NCBI GenBank assembly: GCA_002951995.1
Contig: CP019797.1
Span: 3,580,501 to 3,644,500 of the forward strand
Length of the DNA: 64,000 nucleotides
Direction of reading: 5' to 3'
Source: Stenotrophomonas acidaminiphila
Lineage (GTDB): Bacteria; Pseudomonadota; Gammaproteobacteria; Xanthomonadales; Xanthomonadaceae
Positions 26,694 to 35,364 of this stretch are shown in pieces. Made by a program: the position numbers and the translations under genes. The notes beneath the pieces are model-generated. The model did not search any database. It was not told where the DNA came from and saw only the letters and a program-made list of their open reading frames with translations. Each line of letters starts with the position of its first letter. Within the stretch, counting starts at the first letter, position 1.

Positions 26694-27290
26694 ATGGACG
26701 CGCAGGACGATGTCTACGCGGCACCACGGGCGGCGCTGGTCGCCGCTCCCACGGAACGGCCGCGCCTGCCGCCGTTCTACGTGGTGTCCGTGACCAAGCT
26801 GGTACTGCTCTCGTTCGCCACCCTGGGGCTGTATTCGCTGTACTGGTTCTGGCGTCACTGGAAACTGCACAAGCTCGACAGGAAGCTCGACATCTGGCCG
26901 GTCCCGCGCGCCCTCTTCTCGATCTTCTTCGCCCACGGCCTGAACCGCGAAATCGACCAGCGGCTGCAACGCTCCGGCAGCCGCCATGCCTGGTCACCTG
27001 GCGCCTGGGCCACGTTGTTCGTGGTCTCGGCGATCAGCGGCCGCATCATCAGCCGCGTCCCCGATTCGGTGCTGCCATTCGGGCCGGGTTTCGGGCTGAT
27101 CGTACTGAGCCTGGCCGGCGGCACCCTGGCGATGGTCCACGCGCAGCGCGCAGCCAACCTGGCCAGCGGCGACCCCGCGGGCGCGGCGAATGCGCGGCTG
27201 ACGCTGGCCAACTGGCTCTGGCTGGTGCCGGGCGGCCTGTTCTGGCTGATGTCGCTGGCCAGCCTGGTGCTGCTGACCGGCGACGCCTGA
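26694..27290 (+). CDS. Integral membrane protein (DUF4234-like)
   Basis: Membrane protein of 198 residues with about four hydrophobic segments. The start at 26694 has a GGAGGGG ribosome site. The first membrane part (KLVLLSFATLGLYSLYWFWRHW) with its YWFWRHWK motif resembles DUF4234-type proteins. The N-terminal 30 residues are hydrophilic (DDVYAAPRAAL), a pattern often seen in bacterial proteins with such domains. Nothing in the neighbourhood gives a function. Confidence 0.7.
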   Translation: MDAQDDVYAAPRAALVAAPTERPRLPPFYVVSVTKLVLLSFATLGLYSLYWFWRHWKLHKLDRKLDIWPVPRALFSIFFAHGLNREIDQRLQRSGSRHAWSPGAWATLFVVSAISGRIISRVPDSVLPFGPGFGLIVLSLAGGTLAMVHAQRAANLASGDPAGAANARLTLANWLWLVPGGLFWLMSLASLVLLTGDA

Positions 27291-27367
27291 TCGCCACCAC
27301 GCGGCGGCAACGAAGTGGCGCCTAAACGGCCGCGCGGCCGGCGCGGCCCGTGCCCGGCGCAAAGCGC

Positions 27368-27373
27368 TATGCT
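27368..27373 (+). promoter_or_regulatory. -10-like box TATGCT upstream of the patatin gene
   Basis: GC-TATGCT-GGCGCC, 33 bases before the ATG at 27407, the same motif as at 4169 and 10220. Confidence 0.4.
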
Positions 27374-27406
27374 GGCGCCCTTTTCAACGCCCCCCACCCG
27401 TTCATC

Positions 27407-28441
27407 ATGAAGCCGCGCACCGTCCGCCTGCTGCTGTCCCTTTCGCTGTCCGGCCTGCTGGCCGCGTGCGGCGGCGAGAACGTGAAGCCCGCGGCGCCGG
27501 CCGCGGGCCGGCCGGTCACCGCGGCCAAGCCGGTGAAGATCGGCGTGGCGCTGGGCGGCGGCGCGGCCAAGGGCTTCGCCCATATCGGCGTGATCAAGAT
27601 GCTGGAAGCCAACGGCTTCGAGCCGGTGGTGGTGTCAGGGACCAGTGCCGGCAGCGTGGTCGGCGCGCTGTACGCCAGTGGCATGAATGCCTTCGACATG
27701 CAGCAGAAGGCGGTATCGCTGGACCAGGCCAGCATCCGCGACGTGCGCCTGTTCTCCGGCGGCCTGATCCAGGGCCAGAAGCTGCAGGACTACGTCAACG
27801 CGCAGGTCGCCAACAAGCCCGCCGAGCAGCTGAAGAAGCCGTTCGCGGCGGTGGCCACGCAGCTGGAGACCGGCGAGCGCGCGGTGTTCGTGCGCGGCAA
27901 CGTCGGCCAGGCGGTGCGCGCGTCCAGCGCGGTGCCGGGGGTGTTCGAACCGGTCACCATCGGCGGCAAGACGTTCGTCGATGGCGGCGTGGTCAGCCCG
28001 GTGCCGGTGGATGCCGCACGCCAGCTCGGCGCCGAGTTCGTCATCGCCGTGGACATTTCCAGCAAGGCCAGCGGGCAGCGCCCGAGCGGCCTGCTGGGCA
28101 CGGTCAACCAGTCCATCGCGATCATGGGCCAGCGCCTGGGCGAACAGGAGCTGGCGCGTGCCGACGTGGTGATCCGGCCGCAGGTGCTGGACATCGGCGC
28201 GGCCGATTTCGAACAGCGCGGGCGCGCCATCCTCGAGGGCGAGAAAGCGGCGATGGCGGCGATGCCGCAGATCCGCGCCGGTGTCGCCCGCCTGCAGCAG
28301 GCGCACGCGGCCAGCGCACGCAACGCCGATGCGCGGGCCAGCGCCGCCGCGGCCGAGGCCTACCAGCGCTGCCTGGACGGGCGTTCGCGGCTGGACAAGC
28401 TGCGCGGCAAGGAAGGCAGCTGCACCGCGCCGTCGCGCTGA
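27407..28441 (+). CDS. Patatin-like phospholipase lipoprotein (RssA-like)
   Basis: Lipoprotein of 344 residues with a patatin serine-hydrolase domain. The signal peptide ends in LLAAC. The oxyanion loop GGGAAKGFAHIG, the nucleophile elbow GTSAG and the catalytic aspartate in DGGVVSP are all present, making a Ser-Asp dyad. The tail after residue 290 is an Ala-rich helix. It should act on lipids in the periplasm or at the outer membrane. The start at 27407 opens the signal peptide. Confidence 0.9.
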   Translation: MKPRTVRLLLSLSLSGLLAACGGENVKPAAPAAGRPVTAAKPVKIGVALGGGAAKGFAHIGVIKMLEANGFEPVVVSGTSAGSVVGALYASGMNAFDMQQKAVSLDQASIRDVRLFSGGLIQGQKLQDYVNAQVANKPAEQLKKPFAAVATQLETGERAVFVRGNVGQAVRASSAVPGVFEPVTIGGKTFVDGGVVSPVPVDAARQLGAEFVIAVDISSKASGQRPSGLLGTVNQSIAIMGQRLGEQELARADVVIRPQVLDIGAADFEQRGRAILEGEKAAMAAMPQIRAGVARLQQAHAASARNADARASAAAAEAYQRCLDGRSRLDKLRGKEGSCTAPSR

Positions 28442-28457
28442 GCGCGGCACGCCGCGG

Positions 28458-29687
28458 CTAGGACCGCGTGTACTGCAGCTGCACCCAGAGTTTGTCGGCA
28501 TCGCGGGTGCGCAGTGCGTCGGCACTGCGGTAGCGCGCGGCCTTGAGCAGCACGCTCAGGCCCTTGAGCTGCGGCACTGCGCGCTCCCACGACAGGTTGA
28601 GTTCGTGCCCGTAGCGGTAGCTGCCGCGATCGCTGCGGAAATCGTGGTACCACGCCTGCGCCTTGCCGCCGGCCAACGGCACCACCACGCCCGCATACGC
28701 ATCGCGCAGGCCATCGGCGGGCGTGGTCAGGAACTGGTCGGCCCACCCCTGGAAGGCGTGCTTGGTCGCCAGCGGCGTCTGGAACGCGCGATTGCCGGGG
28801 CCACCCGCACCGGCGCCGAGCACTTCATAGCCGAGCGTGCTTTTCACCTCGCCGGCGGCATGGCTGGCCTCGCCCAGCCAGTAGCGGCTGTCCAGCGACC
28901 ACGGGTTGCCGTGGCCATCGACCTGGCGCGCATGTTCCAGCACGTAGCCGAAGGCGCCGTGGCTGCCCTGCACGCGCAGGCCGGTGGTGTCGGCCGACAG
29001 CGTGCCGCGCGGCGCGCCCGCGGCCACCGCCACGTTCTCCAGGTCCAGGCGGTAGTGGTAGCCGGTGAACGCCAGCTGCGTGCCGGGCGCGAACCGCGCC
29101 TGCAGCAGGTGGCTGTCGCCGTGGATGTTGGCCGGCGCGGTGAGGCTGGGGGCCGGCGGTTGGTCCGGGCCGAACACGCTGTTGATGTTGGTCACGTAGG
29201 CGTAGGTCAGCTTCCAGCGGGCGGCCGGCGCCAGTTCCATCATCGCGCCGTCATAGGTCTGCTCGTTCTGGCGCCAGCCCACGCCGCCGACGAAACGCTG
29301 GTTGCCCAGGTTGATGCGCTGGCGGCCCAGCTGCACGTTGCCGTGGCCGCCGTCGTAGCGCAGCAGCGCCTGGTTGAGTTCGACGTAGTCCGGGTCGGCC
29401 ACGGTCGGGTAGCGGGTGCGGCCGTTGCGGGTGTCGTTGAAGCGTTCGCCGCCCAGGTGGGCCACGCCATCCACCTCGCCCAGCGCCGACCAGCCATGCC
29501 AGCGCGCGGTGCGATAACCCAGCCGCAGCCGGGCGCTGTGGGCGTCGGCGTCGCGGGCGATGCCGTCCTGCGCGACATGCTCGTAGCGGTAGCGCAGGTC
29601 CAGCAACGGCACTCCGCCGGCATCGGCCGCCAGCGCCGGGGCGGCGACCAGCAGGAGAGGCAGGGCAGCAGCAAGGCGGATCGACAT
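28458..29687 (-). CDS. Outer-membrane porin, alginate-export-type barrel
   Basis: Predicted beta-barrel of 409 residues with a signal peptide (ending APALA-A). It carries the repeating alternation of aromatic and charged residues of outer-membrane barrels and the pattern of alginate_exp family proteins: LRYRYEHV, LRLGYRTARW, VQLGRQRINLGNQRFVGGV, and a final strand ending LWVQLQYTRS. This family is widely used for uptake or export of small compounds. The start at 29687 follows a GGAG. It is convergent with the patatin gene and has no obvious partner. Confidence 0.82.
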   Translation of the reverse strand: MSIRLAAALPLLLVAAPALAADAGGVPLLDLRYRYEHVAQDGIARDADAHSARLRLGYRTARWHGWSALGEVDGVAHLGGERFNDTRNGRTRYPTVADPDYVELNQALLRYDGGHGNVQLGRQRINLGNQRFVGGVGWRQNEQTYDGAMMELAPAARWKLTYAYVTNINSVFGPDQPPAPSLTAPANIHGDSHLLQARFAPGTQLAFTGYHYRLDLENVAVAAGAPRGTLSADTTGLRVQGSHGAFGYVLEHARQVDGHGNPWSLDSRYWLGEASHAAGEVKSTLGYEVLGAGAGGPGNRAFQTPLATKHAFQGWADQFLTTPADGLRDAYAGVVVPLAGGKAQAWYHDFRSDRGSYRYGHELNLSWERAVPQLKGLSVLLKAARYRSADALRTRDADKLWVQLQYTRS

Positions 29688-29820
29688 GGAGGTGCTCCGG
29701 GTGGGGATGGCGCCATCGTCGGCGCCGGCCCCCGCGACCACCATGACGCCGATCAAGCCAACGGCGATCACCGGTGGATCCGGCGCCCGGCCGCAGTGCG
29801 TCGGGCAGCGCCGGCCGGCG

Positions 29821-30306
29821 TCAACCGCGACCGAGCTGCGACAACGGCAGCGCGCGGAACTCCTTGACGGTACGCAGCACGAAGCTGGAATTCACGTCGG
29901 CCACGCCGGTGGCGTCCAGCAGCTTGTCGAGCAGGAACGCCGAGAAGTGGTCCAGGTCGCGCACGTAGATGTGCAGCAGGTAATCCATGTCGCCGGTGAG
30001 CGCATGGCAGGCCACGACTTCGTCCCACAACTGCACTGCCTCGACGAAATGGCCGATCGCCGCCTGCCCGTGCTTGGACAACTGCACGCGCACGAACGCC
30101 TGCAGGCCCAGGCCGATGGCGCGCGGCTCCAGGCGCGCGCCATAACCGGCGATCACCCCGTCCGCTTCCAGCCGCTGCACCCGGCGCAGGCAGGCCGACG
30201 GCGAGAGGTTCACCCGCGTGGCCAGTTCGGCATTGGTGGCGCGACCGTGCTGCTGGATCTCCGCCAGCAGGCGCAGATCAGTGCGGTCGAGGGAGATGGC
30301 GTTCAT
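29821..30306 (-). CDS. Lrp/AsnC-family regulator, likely of phhA
   Basis: DNA-binding regulator of 161 residues. The N-terminal helix-turn-helix reads RATNAELATRVNLSPSACLR and is followed by the RAM (ligand) domain with GDMDYLLHIYVRDLDHF, the amino-acid-binding motif of the family. It is divergent from phhA (phenylalanine hydroxylase) over 128 bases full of TTGCG/CGCAA half-sites, so it probably controls phhA and itself in response to an aromatic amino acid. The start at 30306 is the ATG that opens the conserved MNAISLDRTDLRLL; the frame is open upstream into the operator. Confidence 0.9.
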   Translation of the reverse strand: MNAISLDRTDLRLLAEIQQHGRATNAELATRVNLSPSACLRRVQRLEADGVIAGYGARLEPRAIGLGLQAFVRVQLSKHGQAAIGHFVEAVQLWDEVVACHALTGDMDYLLHIYVRDLDHFSAFLLDKLLDATGVADVNSSFVLRTVKEFRALPLSQLGRG

Positions 30307-30310
30307 TTTG

Positions 30311-30388
30311 TTGCCCCGCAACATTGAATCGACGCAATAATCTTGCGCCATGCCGCTTGCCAAGCGCAATTTCGCACACCTGTTGCGC
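30311..30388. promoter_or_regulatory. Cluster of TTGCG/CGCAA operator half-sites
   Basis: Three inverted repeats stand between the divergent Lrp and phhA genes: TTGC-CCC-GCAA (30311-30321), CGCAA-TAATC-TTGCG (30333-30347, a perfect 5-5-5 palindrome) and GCGCAA (30364-30369) with TTGCGC (30383-30388). Fifteen-base palindromes with an AT-rich centre are the usual Lrp/AsnC sites. Confidence 0.6.
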
Positions 30389-30434
30389 GGCCGGATTTCT
30401 ACCATCAGGGCGATCCACTTTCCGGAATGCCGCC

Positions 30435-31325
30435 ATGGACACGTCCCCGCGCCGCGTAGAACACCAGCAGACCGACAAGGGCTATGTGCCGGTCTACACC
30501 ACCGCCGTGGTGGAGCAGCCGTGGGACGGCTACAGCGCCGACGACCACGCCACCTGGAGCACGCTGTACCGGCGCCAGCGCGAACTGCTGGTCGGCCGCG
30601 CCTGCCGCGAATTCCTCGATGCCCAGGACGAGATGGGCATGAGCGAGCACATGATCCCGCGCTTCGACCAGCTCAACGAGGTACTGGGCGCGGCCACCGG
30701 CTGGACCCTGGTGGGCGTGGAGGGACTGCTGCCGGAACTGGACTTCTTCGAGCACCTGGCCAACCGCCGGTTCCCGGTGACGTGGTGGATCCGCCGCCCC
30801 GACCAGATCGACTACATCGCCGAGCCGGACCTGTTCCACGACCTGTTCGGCCACGTGCCGCTGTTGATGAACCCGGTGTTCGCCGACTACATGGCCGCCT
30901 ACGGCCGCGGCGGCGTCAAGGCGCACGCCATCGGCGCGGACGCGCTGCAGAACCTCACCCGCCTGTACTGGTACACGGTGGAGTTCGGCCTGATCGACAC
31001 CGCCGACGGCCTGCGCATCTACGGCGCCGGCATCGTCTCGTCCAAGGGCGAGTCGCTGTATTCGCTGGAGTCGGCGGCGCCCAACCGCATCGGTTTCGAT
31101 CTGGAGCGGATCATGCGTACCCGCTACCGCATCGACACCTTCCAGAAGACCTACTTCGTGATCGACAGCTTCGAGCAGCTGATGGCGGCGACCGAGCCGG
31201 ATTTCACCCCGCTCTACGCACGGCTCGCCGACCAGGCGCACCTGCCGGCCGGCGACGTGCAGGACGGCGACCGGGTGTTGCAGCGCGGCAGCGGCGAAGG
31301 CTGGGCCGACGGCGGCGACGTCTGA
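30435..31325 (+). CDS. phhA: Phenylalanine 4-monooxygenase
   Basis: Converts phenylalanine to tyrosine with tetrahydropterin and non-haem iron, in the cytoplasm. The protein has 296 residues. The iron ligands are clear: His135 and His140 in DLFHDLFGHVPLL, and Glu183 in YWYTVEFGL. The C-terminal region after the catalytic core (VDS-like FVIDSFEQLM) is standard for bacterial enzymes. The start at 30435 (MDTSPRRVEH) fits the family; upstream codons lie in the operator region. It is transcribed away from its likely regulator and ends at a strong terminator (31355-31377). No pterin dehydratase gene is adjacent. Confidence 0.95.
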   Translation: MDTSPRRVEHQQTDKGYVPVYTTAVVEQPWDGYSADDHATWSTLYRRQRELLVGRACREFLDAQDEMGMSEHMIPRFDQLNEVLGAATGWTLVGVEGLLPELDFFEHLANRRFPVTWWIRRPDQIDYIAEPDLFHDLFGHVPLLMNPVFADYMAAYGRGGVKAHAIGADALQNLTRLYWYTVEFGLIDTADGLRIYGAGIVSSKGESLYSLESAAPNRIGFDLERIMRTRYRIDTFQKTYFVIDSFEQLMAATEPDFTPLYARLADQAHLPAGDVQDGDRVLQRGSGEGWADGGDV

Positions 31326-31354
31326 GCGGCGCATCGCGGGACATGCACACCAAA

Positions 31355-31377
31355 GCGCCGCCCACGGGCGGCGTTTT
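31355..31377 (+). terminator. Rho-independent terminator after phhA
   Basis: Stem CGCCGCCC-AC-GGGCGGCG (31356-31373) followed by TTTT. It lies between convergent phhA and the DUF2306 gene and may serve phhA best. Confidence 0.75.
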
Positions 31378-31403
31378 CGTTGGCAGCTGGCGCACGCCGC
31401 GGC

Positions 31404-32105
31404 TCACCGCGCGGGCACGGGCCGGCGGCCGTACCTGCGGTCCAGGCGGAGGCCGATGACCACCGCCACCACCACCGGCGCCATCCACGGGAACAGCTCG
31501 ACCAGCAGCGGCGGCACCGCGGCGTGCGCCTGCAGCCACTGCCACAGCGGGCGCATGCCGATGCCAAGGAACGCCACGTGGGTGGCGATGCCCGCGCCCA
31601 GCATGGACTGGTAGTGCTGGCGCAGTGCCCAGTCCGGGCGCGACGGGCCGCGACGGGCGAACTTCCACATGCGCCCGCCCACCCACAGGCCGATCGTGGA
31701 GAAGCCCAGGAACAGCAGCTGGCCATGGCGGACGCCGACCACCAGCGTGGCCAGCGCCAGCAGCAGCACCGGCCACAGCGCCAGTTTCCAGCCGACGCGC
31801 GCCACCAGCCGCTTCCAGTCGCGCTTGTCGGTGACCGCGCGCCATGCCAGCCAGGCAGCGTTGCCGGTGAGGGCCATCAGGTAGGCCAGGAACAGCGCCG
31901 ACAGCGGCTGCTTGCGGAACCAGGCGTACTCCACGGTGATCGGCAGCGCGGTGGCGACGATCGCCGCCATCGCCAGCAGGTACACCTTGCCCAGCGCACG
32001 ATGCCGCGGCGAGCCCTTCTTCATCAGCGCCGCCGACCAGAAGCCGGCCAGCGCGACCACCCCGGCCAGCACATGCAGCGCGACGAACAACGAATACCCA
32101 GGCAT
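31404..32105 (-). CDS. DUF2306-type integral membrane protein
   Basis: Membrane protein of 233 residues with about six hydrophobic segments. It begins MPGYSLFVALHVLAGVVALAGF and has the SPRHRALGKVYLLAM segment seen in DUF2306 proteins, with conserved histidines that could bind a cofactor. Function is unknown. The start at 32105 was chosen because the frame upstream is not membrane-like. It is divergent from the histidine kinase gene over 162 bases. Confidence 0.7.
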   Translation of the reverse strand: MPGYSLFVALHVLAGVVALAGFWSAALMKKGSPRHRALGKVYLLAMAAIVATALPITVEYAWFRKQPLSALFLAYLMALTGNAAWLAWRAVTDKRDWKRLVARVGWKLALWPVLLLALATLVVGVRHGQLLFLGFSTIGLWVGGRMWKFARRGPSRPDWALRQHYQSMLGAGIATHVAFLGIGMRPLWQWLQAHAAVPPLLVELFPWMAPVVVAVVIGLRLDRRYGRRPVPAR

Positions 32106-32267
32106 GACATCCTCCGATGGCGGCCGGCGGAATGCGGCGGCTGGTGCACAGATTCGTTGCACGGCGTCGGCCACGGCAGTCGCCGTGGTCACCTCCGGAC
32201 CCTGCCGGAAGTCACTTTCTGCAGCGTCCCCCTTGCCGCCGGCCGGCGCGCCCACCAGCATGCATGC

Positions 32268-33374
32268 ATGGAACTCGGCTCGCAGTCGCGCTGGCGCGGA
32301 CTTCTCCACCCCCTCAATCTGGCCGGACTGCTCACCTGGTGTGCGGTGGCCTTCACCCTGTCCTATGGCGACACCGCGCTGCTGCCCTGGCGCTGGGGCA
32401 GTGCCCTGCTGTTCCTGGCCGCCTTCCTGGTGGCCACGGCGCTGCCGCGGGCGTCCTGGCAACGCGCCGCGCTGCTGCTGGTGGAAGCCATTGCGGCGCT
32501 GGCGCTGGTACGGCTGGCGCATTACAGCGGGGTGGCGCCGGCGTTGCTGGTGATGCTGGCGGCGCAGGTCGCCGCCACCTGGCCGCTGCGCATCGCCCTG
32601 CTGGCGGTCGCCGCGCTGGACCTGGGCATGTACGCCGTGCTGCACGGGGTCAACGCGCATGCCGGGGTGGTGGTGGTGATCTTCGCCGGCTTCCAGGCCT
32701 TCGCCATGCTGACCACGCACTACGCGCGCAGCGCCGAGCTGGCCCGCGACCGCCTGGCGCTGGTCAACGCCGACCTGCTCGCCACCCGTGCGCTGCTGGC
32801 CGAAAGCTCGCGCGACGCCGAGCGCCTGCGGCTGTCGCGCGACCTGCACGATGTCGCCGGGCACACGCTCACCGCGCTGCGCCTGCAGCTGCGCGCGCTG
32901 GCCACGCAGCCGGGCGCACCGGCTGGGCTGGCATCGTGCGAACGGCTTTCCGCCGAACTGCTGGGCGACATCCGCGCCGTGGTGCAGTCACTGCGCGACG
33001 GCGGCGGGCTGGACATCGCCACCGCCCTGCACGCGCTGGCCGCGCCGCTGCCGCGGCCACGCCTGCACCTGCAGCTGGACGACAACGTGCGGGTGCGCGA
33101 CACCGCGCTGGCCGAGGCGCTGCTGCGCTGTGTGCAGGAAGCGCTGACCAACAGCGCGCGCCACGGCGACGCGCAGGTGCTGCACGTCGCCCTGCGGCAG
33201 CACGACGGGCGCCTGCTGCTGGACATGCACGACGACGGCCGCCTGCGCGGCGAACTGCGCGAGGGCAACGGCCTGACCGGCATGCGCGAACGCGTCGCCG
33301 AGCACGGCGGCAGGCTGCAGCTGCGGCGCAAGCCGGACGGCGCGCTGCACATCCAGGCGGAGTTCGCGGCATGA
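32268..33374 (+). CDS. Sensor histidine kinase (NarX/DesK type)
   Basis: Membrane sensor kinase of 368 residues. Residues 15-150 hold about five hydrophobic segments and no large extracellular domain, as in DesK-like kinases that sense membrane state. A short coiled coil follows, then the HisKA_3 dimerisation site with His194 in RLSRDLHDVAGHTL and an ATPase domain (EALTNSARHG, NGLTGMRERV). The start at 32268 is the last of three ATG codons in a row of ATGC repeats. Its stop overlaps the response-regulator start (ATGA). The stimulus is unknown. Confidence 0.9.
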   Translation: MELGSQSRWRGLLHPLNLAGLLTWCAVAFTLSYGDTALLPWRWGSALLFLAAFLVATALPRASWQRAALLLVEAIAALALVRLAHYSGVAPALLVMLAAQVAATWPLRIALLAVAALDLGMYAVLHGVNAHAGVVVVIFAGFQAFAMLTTHYARSAELARDRLALVNADLLATRALLAESSRDAERLRLSRDLHDVAGHTLTALRLQLRALATQPGAPAGLASCERLSAELLGDIRAVVQSLRDGGGLDIATALHALAAPLPRPRLHLQLDDNVRVRDTALAEALLRCVQEALTNSARHGDAQVLHVALRQHDGRLLLDMHDDGRLRGELREGNGLTGMRERVAEHGGRLQLRRKPDGALHIQAEFAA

Positions 33375-34006
33375 GCCGCACCCCGCGCATCGCCCTGGTC
33401 GACGACCAGGCCCTGATCCGCGCCGGCCTGCGCGCGTTGCTGCAGCAACAGGGCATCGACATCGCTTTCGAGGCCGACAGCGGCGAGGCGCTGCTGGCAC
33501 GCCTGGCGCAGCAGCCGGTGCAGCTGATCGTCTCCGACATCCGCATGCCGGGCATGGATGGCATCCAGGCGTTGCAGGCGCTGCGCGCGCGCGGCGACCT
33601 GACGCCCTGCCTGTTCCTGACCACCTTCGACGAGAGCGACCTGCTGCTGCGTGCCACCGCGGCCGGCGCGCAGGGTTTCCTGCTCAAGGACGCCGCGCCG
33701 GAAGACCTGCGCGACGCCATCGTGCGCATCGTCGCCGGGCGGACCCTGCTGCAACCGGTCAGCACCGACCCGGTACGCCAGCGCTATCGCTACCACGCCG
33801 ACGATGCGCCGCGCGAGCTGTTCAGCCAGAAGGAAGTGGCGGTGCTGCGGCTGATGGCCGGCGGCTACAGCAACCGCGAGATCGCCGCCAGCCTGTTCCT
33901 GGCCGAGGGCACGGTGAAGAACTACGTCTCGGCCATCCTGGACAAGCTCGACACCCGCGACCGTACCCGCGCGGTGCTCAAGGCGATCACGCTGCGGGTC
34001 ATCTGA
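33371..34006 (+). CDS. NarL/FixJ-family response regulator
   Basis: Partner of the kinase, 211 residues, coupled to it by an ATGA overlap. The receiver domain has Asp10-Asp11 and the phospho-acceptor Asp56 (LIVSDIRMPGMDG), Thr and Lys switch residues (FLTTFDE, FLLKDAAP), and a C-terminal LuxR helix-turn-helix (SQKEVAVLRLMAGGYSNREI). Target genes are not evident; the closest lipid gene that such a pair might control is the desaturase 10 kb away, which is speculation. Convergent with the cation-efflux gene. Confidence 0.93.
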   Translation: MSRTPRIALVDDQALIRAGLRALLQQQGIDIAFEADSGEALLARLAQQPVQLIVSDIRMPGMDGIQALQALRARGDLTPCLFLTTFDESDLLLRATAAGAQGFLLKDAAPEDLRDAIVRIVAGRTLLQPVSTDPVRQRYRYHADDAPRELFSQKEVAVLRLMAGGYSNREIAASLFLAEGTVKNYVSAILDKLDTRDRTRAVLKAITLRVI

Positions 34007-34018
34007 GCGCCGCCGTGC

Positions 34019-34981
34019 TCAGGGCGCGGCGCTGCGCACTTCCACGGTGACATGCACGATCTCCTCGTGCACCGACAGCGCGCGGTGGAACAGCTCGGCG
34101 TCGACACCCGGCACGGTCGCCACTTCCATCGCGCAGGCGAAGCGGCCGCGGCCGACCTGCCAGACATGCAGGTCGCTGATATGGGCCGGCACCGGCCCCT
34201 GTTCCACCGCCTCGCGGATCTCGGCCACCACCGGCGCGTCCATCTCCGCGTCGAGCAGCACCCGGCCGGTCTGCCGGATCAGGCCCCAGGCCCACACCGA
34301 TACCAGCACCGCGCCGACGATACCCATCAGCGGGTCCAGCCACCACGCATTGAAGTACAGCCCGCCGAGCAGCGCGATGATCGCCAGCACCGAGGTGGCG
34401 GCATCGGCCAGCACGTGCAGGTAGGCCGAACGCTGGTTGAGGTCGTGCTCATGGTGGCCGTGGGGTTCGTGGCCATGGTCGTGATGAGGGTGGTGGTGCC
34501 CATGGTCGTGGTGGTGGTGGTCGTGCTGGTCGCGCAGCCACCACGCGCACAACAGGTTCACCGCCAGCCCCACCACGGCGATGGCGATGGCCTGCTGGTA
34601 GTGGATCGGGCTGGGCTTGAACACCCGCGCGATCGACTCGAAGGCCATCAGCCCGGCCACGCCCAGCAGCAGGATCGCGCTGGTGTAGCCGGCCAGGATC
34701 TCGATCTTCCAGGTGCCGAAGGCGAAGCGCGGGTCGTCGCGGTAGCGCCGCGCGCAGGCGTAGGCGAACGCGGCCAGGCCCAATGCCAGCGCATGCGAGC
34801 TCATGTGCCAGCCGTCGGCCAGCACCGCCATGGAGTTGAACCACCAGCCGCCGGCGATCTCCACCACCATCATCACCAGGGTCAGCGCCATGGCACGGCG
34901 GGTGTTCTTTTCGGCCATCGGGTTGCCATGGCTGAACGCGTGGCTGTGCTGGCGGGAGCGGGCAAGGGTTTCGGGATTCAT
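34019..34981 (-). CDS. dmeF: CDF-family divalent cation efflux protein (DmeF-like)
   Basis: Inner-membrane cation diffusion facilitator of 320 residues that exports Co(II), Ni(II) or a similar metal in exchange for protons. Six membrane segments are visible. The metal-site motif ADGWHMSSHAL is near residues 55-65, and the loop between segments 4 and 5 is very His-rich (HDHHHHDHGHHHPHHDHGHE, about residues 153-180), typical of DmeF. A cytoplasmic domain closes the protein. It is divergent from an RcnR-like repressor over a clear operator, so it is almost certainly metal-induced. Confidence 0.9.
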   Translation of the reverse strand: MNPETLARSRQHSHAFSHGNPMAEKNTRRAMALTLVMMVVEIAGGWWFNSMAVLADGWHMSSHALALGLAAFAYACARRYRDDPRFAFGTWKIEILAGYTSAILLLGVAGLMAFESIARVFKPSPIHYQQAIAIAVVGLAVNLLCAWWLRDQHDHHHHDHGHHHPHHDHGHEPHGHHEHDLNQRSAYLHVLADAATSVLAIIALLGGLYFNAWWLDPLMGIVGAVLVSVWAWGLIRQTGRVLLDAEMDAPVVAEIREAVEQGPVPAHISDLHVWQVGRGRFACAMEVATVPGVDAELFHRALSVHEEIVHVTVEVRSAAP

Positions 34982-34999
34982 GGCGTGACACCTTCTCAG

Positions 35000-35016
35000 A
35001 TACCCCCATAGGGTAT
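35000..35016. promoter_or_regulatory. Operator of the divergent efflux/repressor pair
   Basis: ATACCC-CCATA-GGGTAT is a perfect 6-bp inverted repeat around a C-rich centre, the type bound by CsoR/RcnR-family repressors. It overlaps the TATACG/TACGAT promoter box of the repressor gene. Confidence 0.75.
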
Positions 35017-35021
35017 ACGAT
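35016..35021 (+). promoter_or_regulatory. -10-like box TACGAT of the repressor gene
   Basis: TACGAT ends six bases before the ATG at 35028 and overlaps the last base of the operator, so the message is probably leaderless and blocked by bound repressor. Confidence 0.45.
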
Positions 35022-35027
35022 CCGGCC

Positions 35028-35300
35028 ATGGCCCATATCCAGCGCGACAGGAAGAAGCTGCTCACCCGGGTGCGCCGCATCGCCGGCCAGGTGGCCGCGC
35101 TGCAGCAGGCGCTGGAAGCCGGCGACGACTGCGACGCGGTCCTGGTGCAGATCGCCGCCGCCAAGGGCGCCATGCACGGGCTGATGCTGGAGGTGATGGC
35201 CGGCCATCTCAGCGACCATGTCGTGGCCGAGGCCGATCCGGCGCGGCGCGCGGACGAGGCCGGGGTGCTGCTGGAACTGCTCAGGCGGCACGCGCGGTGA
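35028..35300 (+). CDS. RcnR/DmeR-type metal-responsive repressor
   Basis: Small all-helical repressor of the CsoR/RcnR family, 90 residues. The Ni/Co ligand set of RcnR is present at the same numbers: His3, Cys35, His60 and His64 (MAHIQRD, DDCDAV, MAGHLSDHV). This favours nickel or cobalt over copper or formaldehyde sensing. It is divergent from the dmeF-like gene and binds, by inference, the palindrome at 35000-35016, repressing both genes until metal binds. The ATG is six bases from the promoter box. Confidence 0.88.
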   Translation: MAHIQRDRKKLLTRVRRIAGQVAALQQALEAGDDCDAVLVQIAAAKGAMHGLMLEVMAGHLSDHVVAEADPARRADEAGVLLELLRRHAR

Positions 35301-35364
35301 CGCCGCCCGGGCCCGCCGGCCAGGCATGAATGCGGGCTGCCGGGGCACCCCCTGGCGGGCCATG

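Noticed and set aside
32260..32270. ATGCATGCATG at the kinase start as a regulatory repeat
   Set aside because: Too short; only the last ATG is in the kinase frame, and no ribosome site distinguishes the others.
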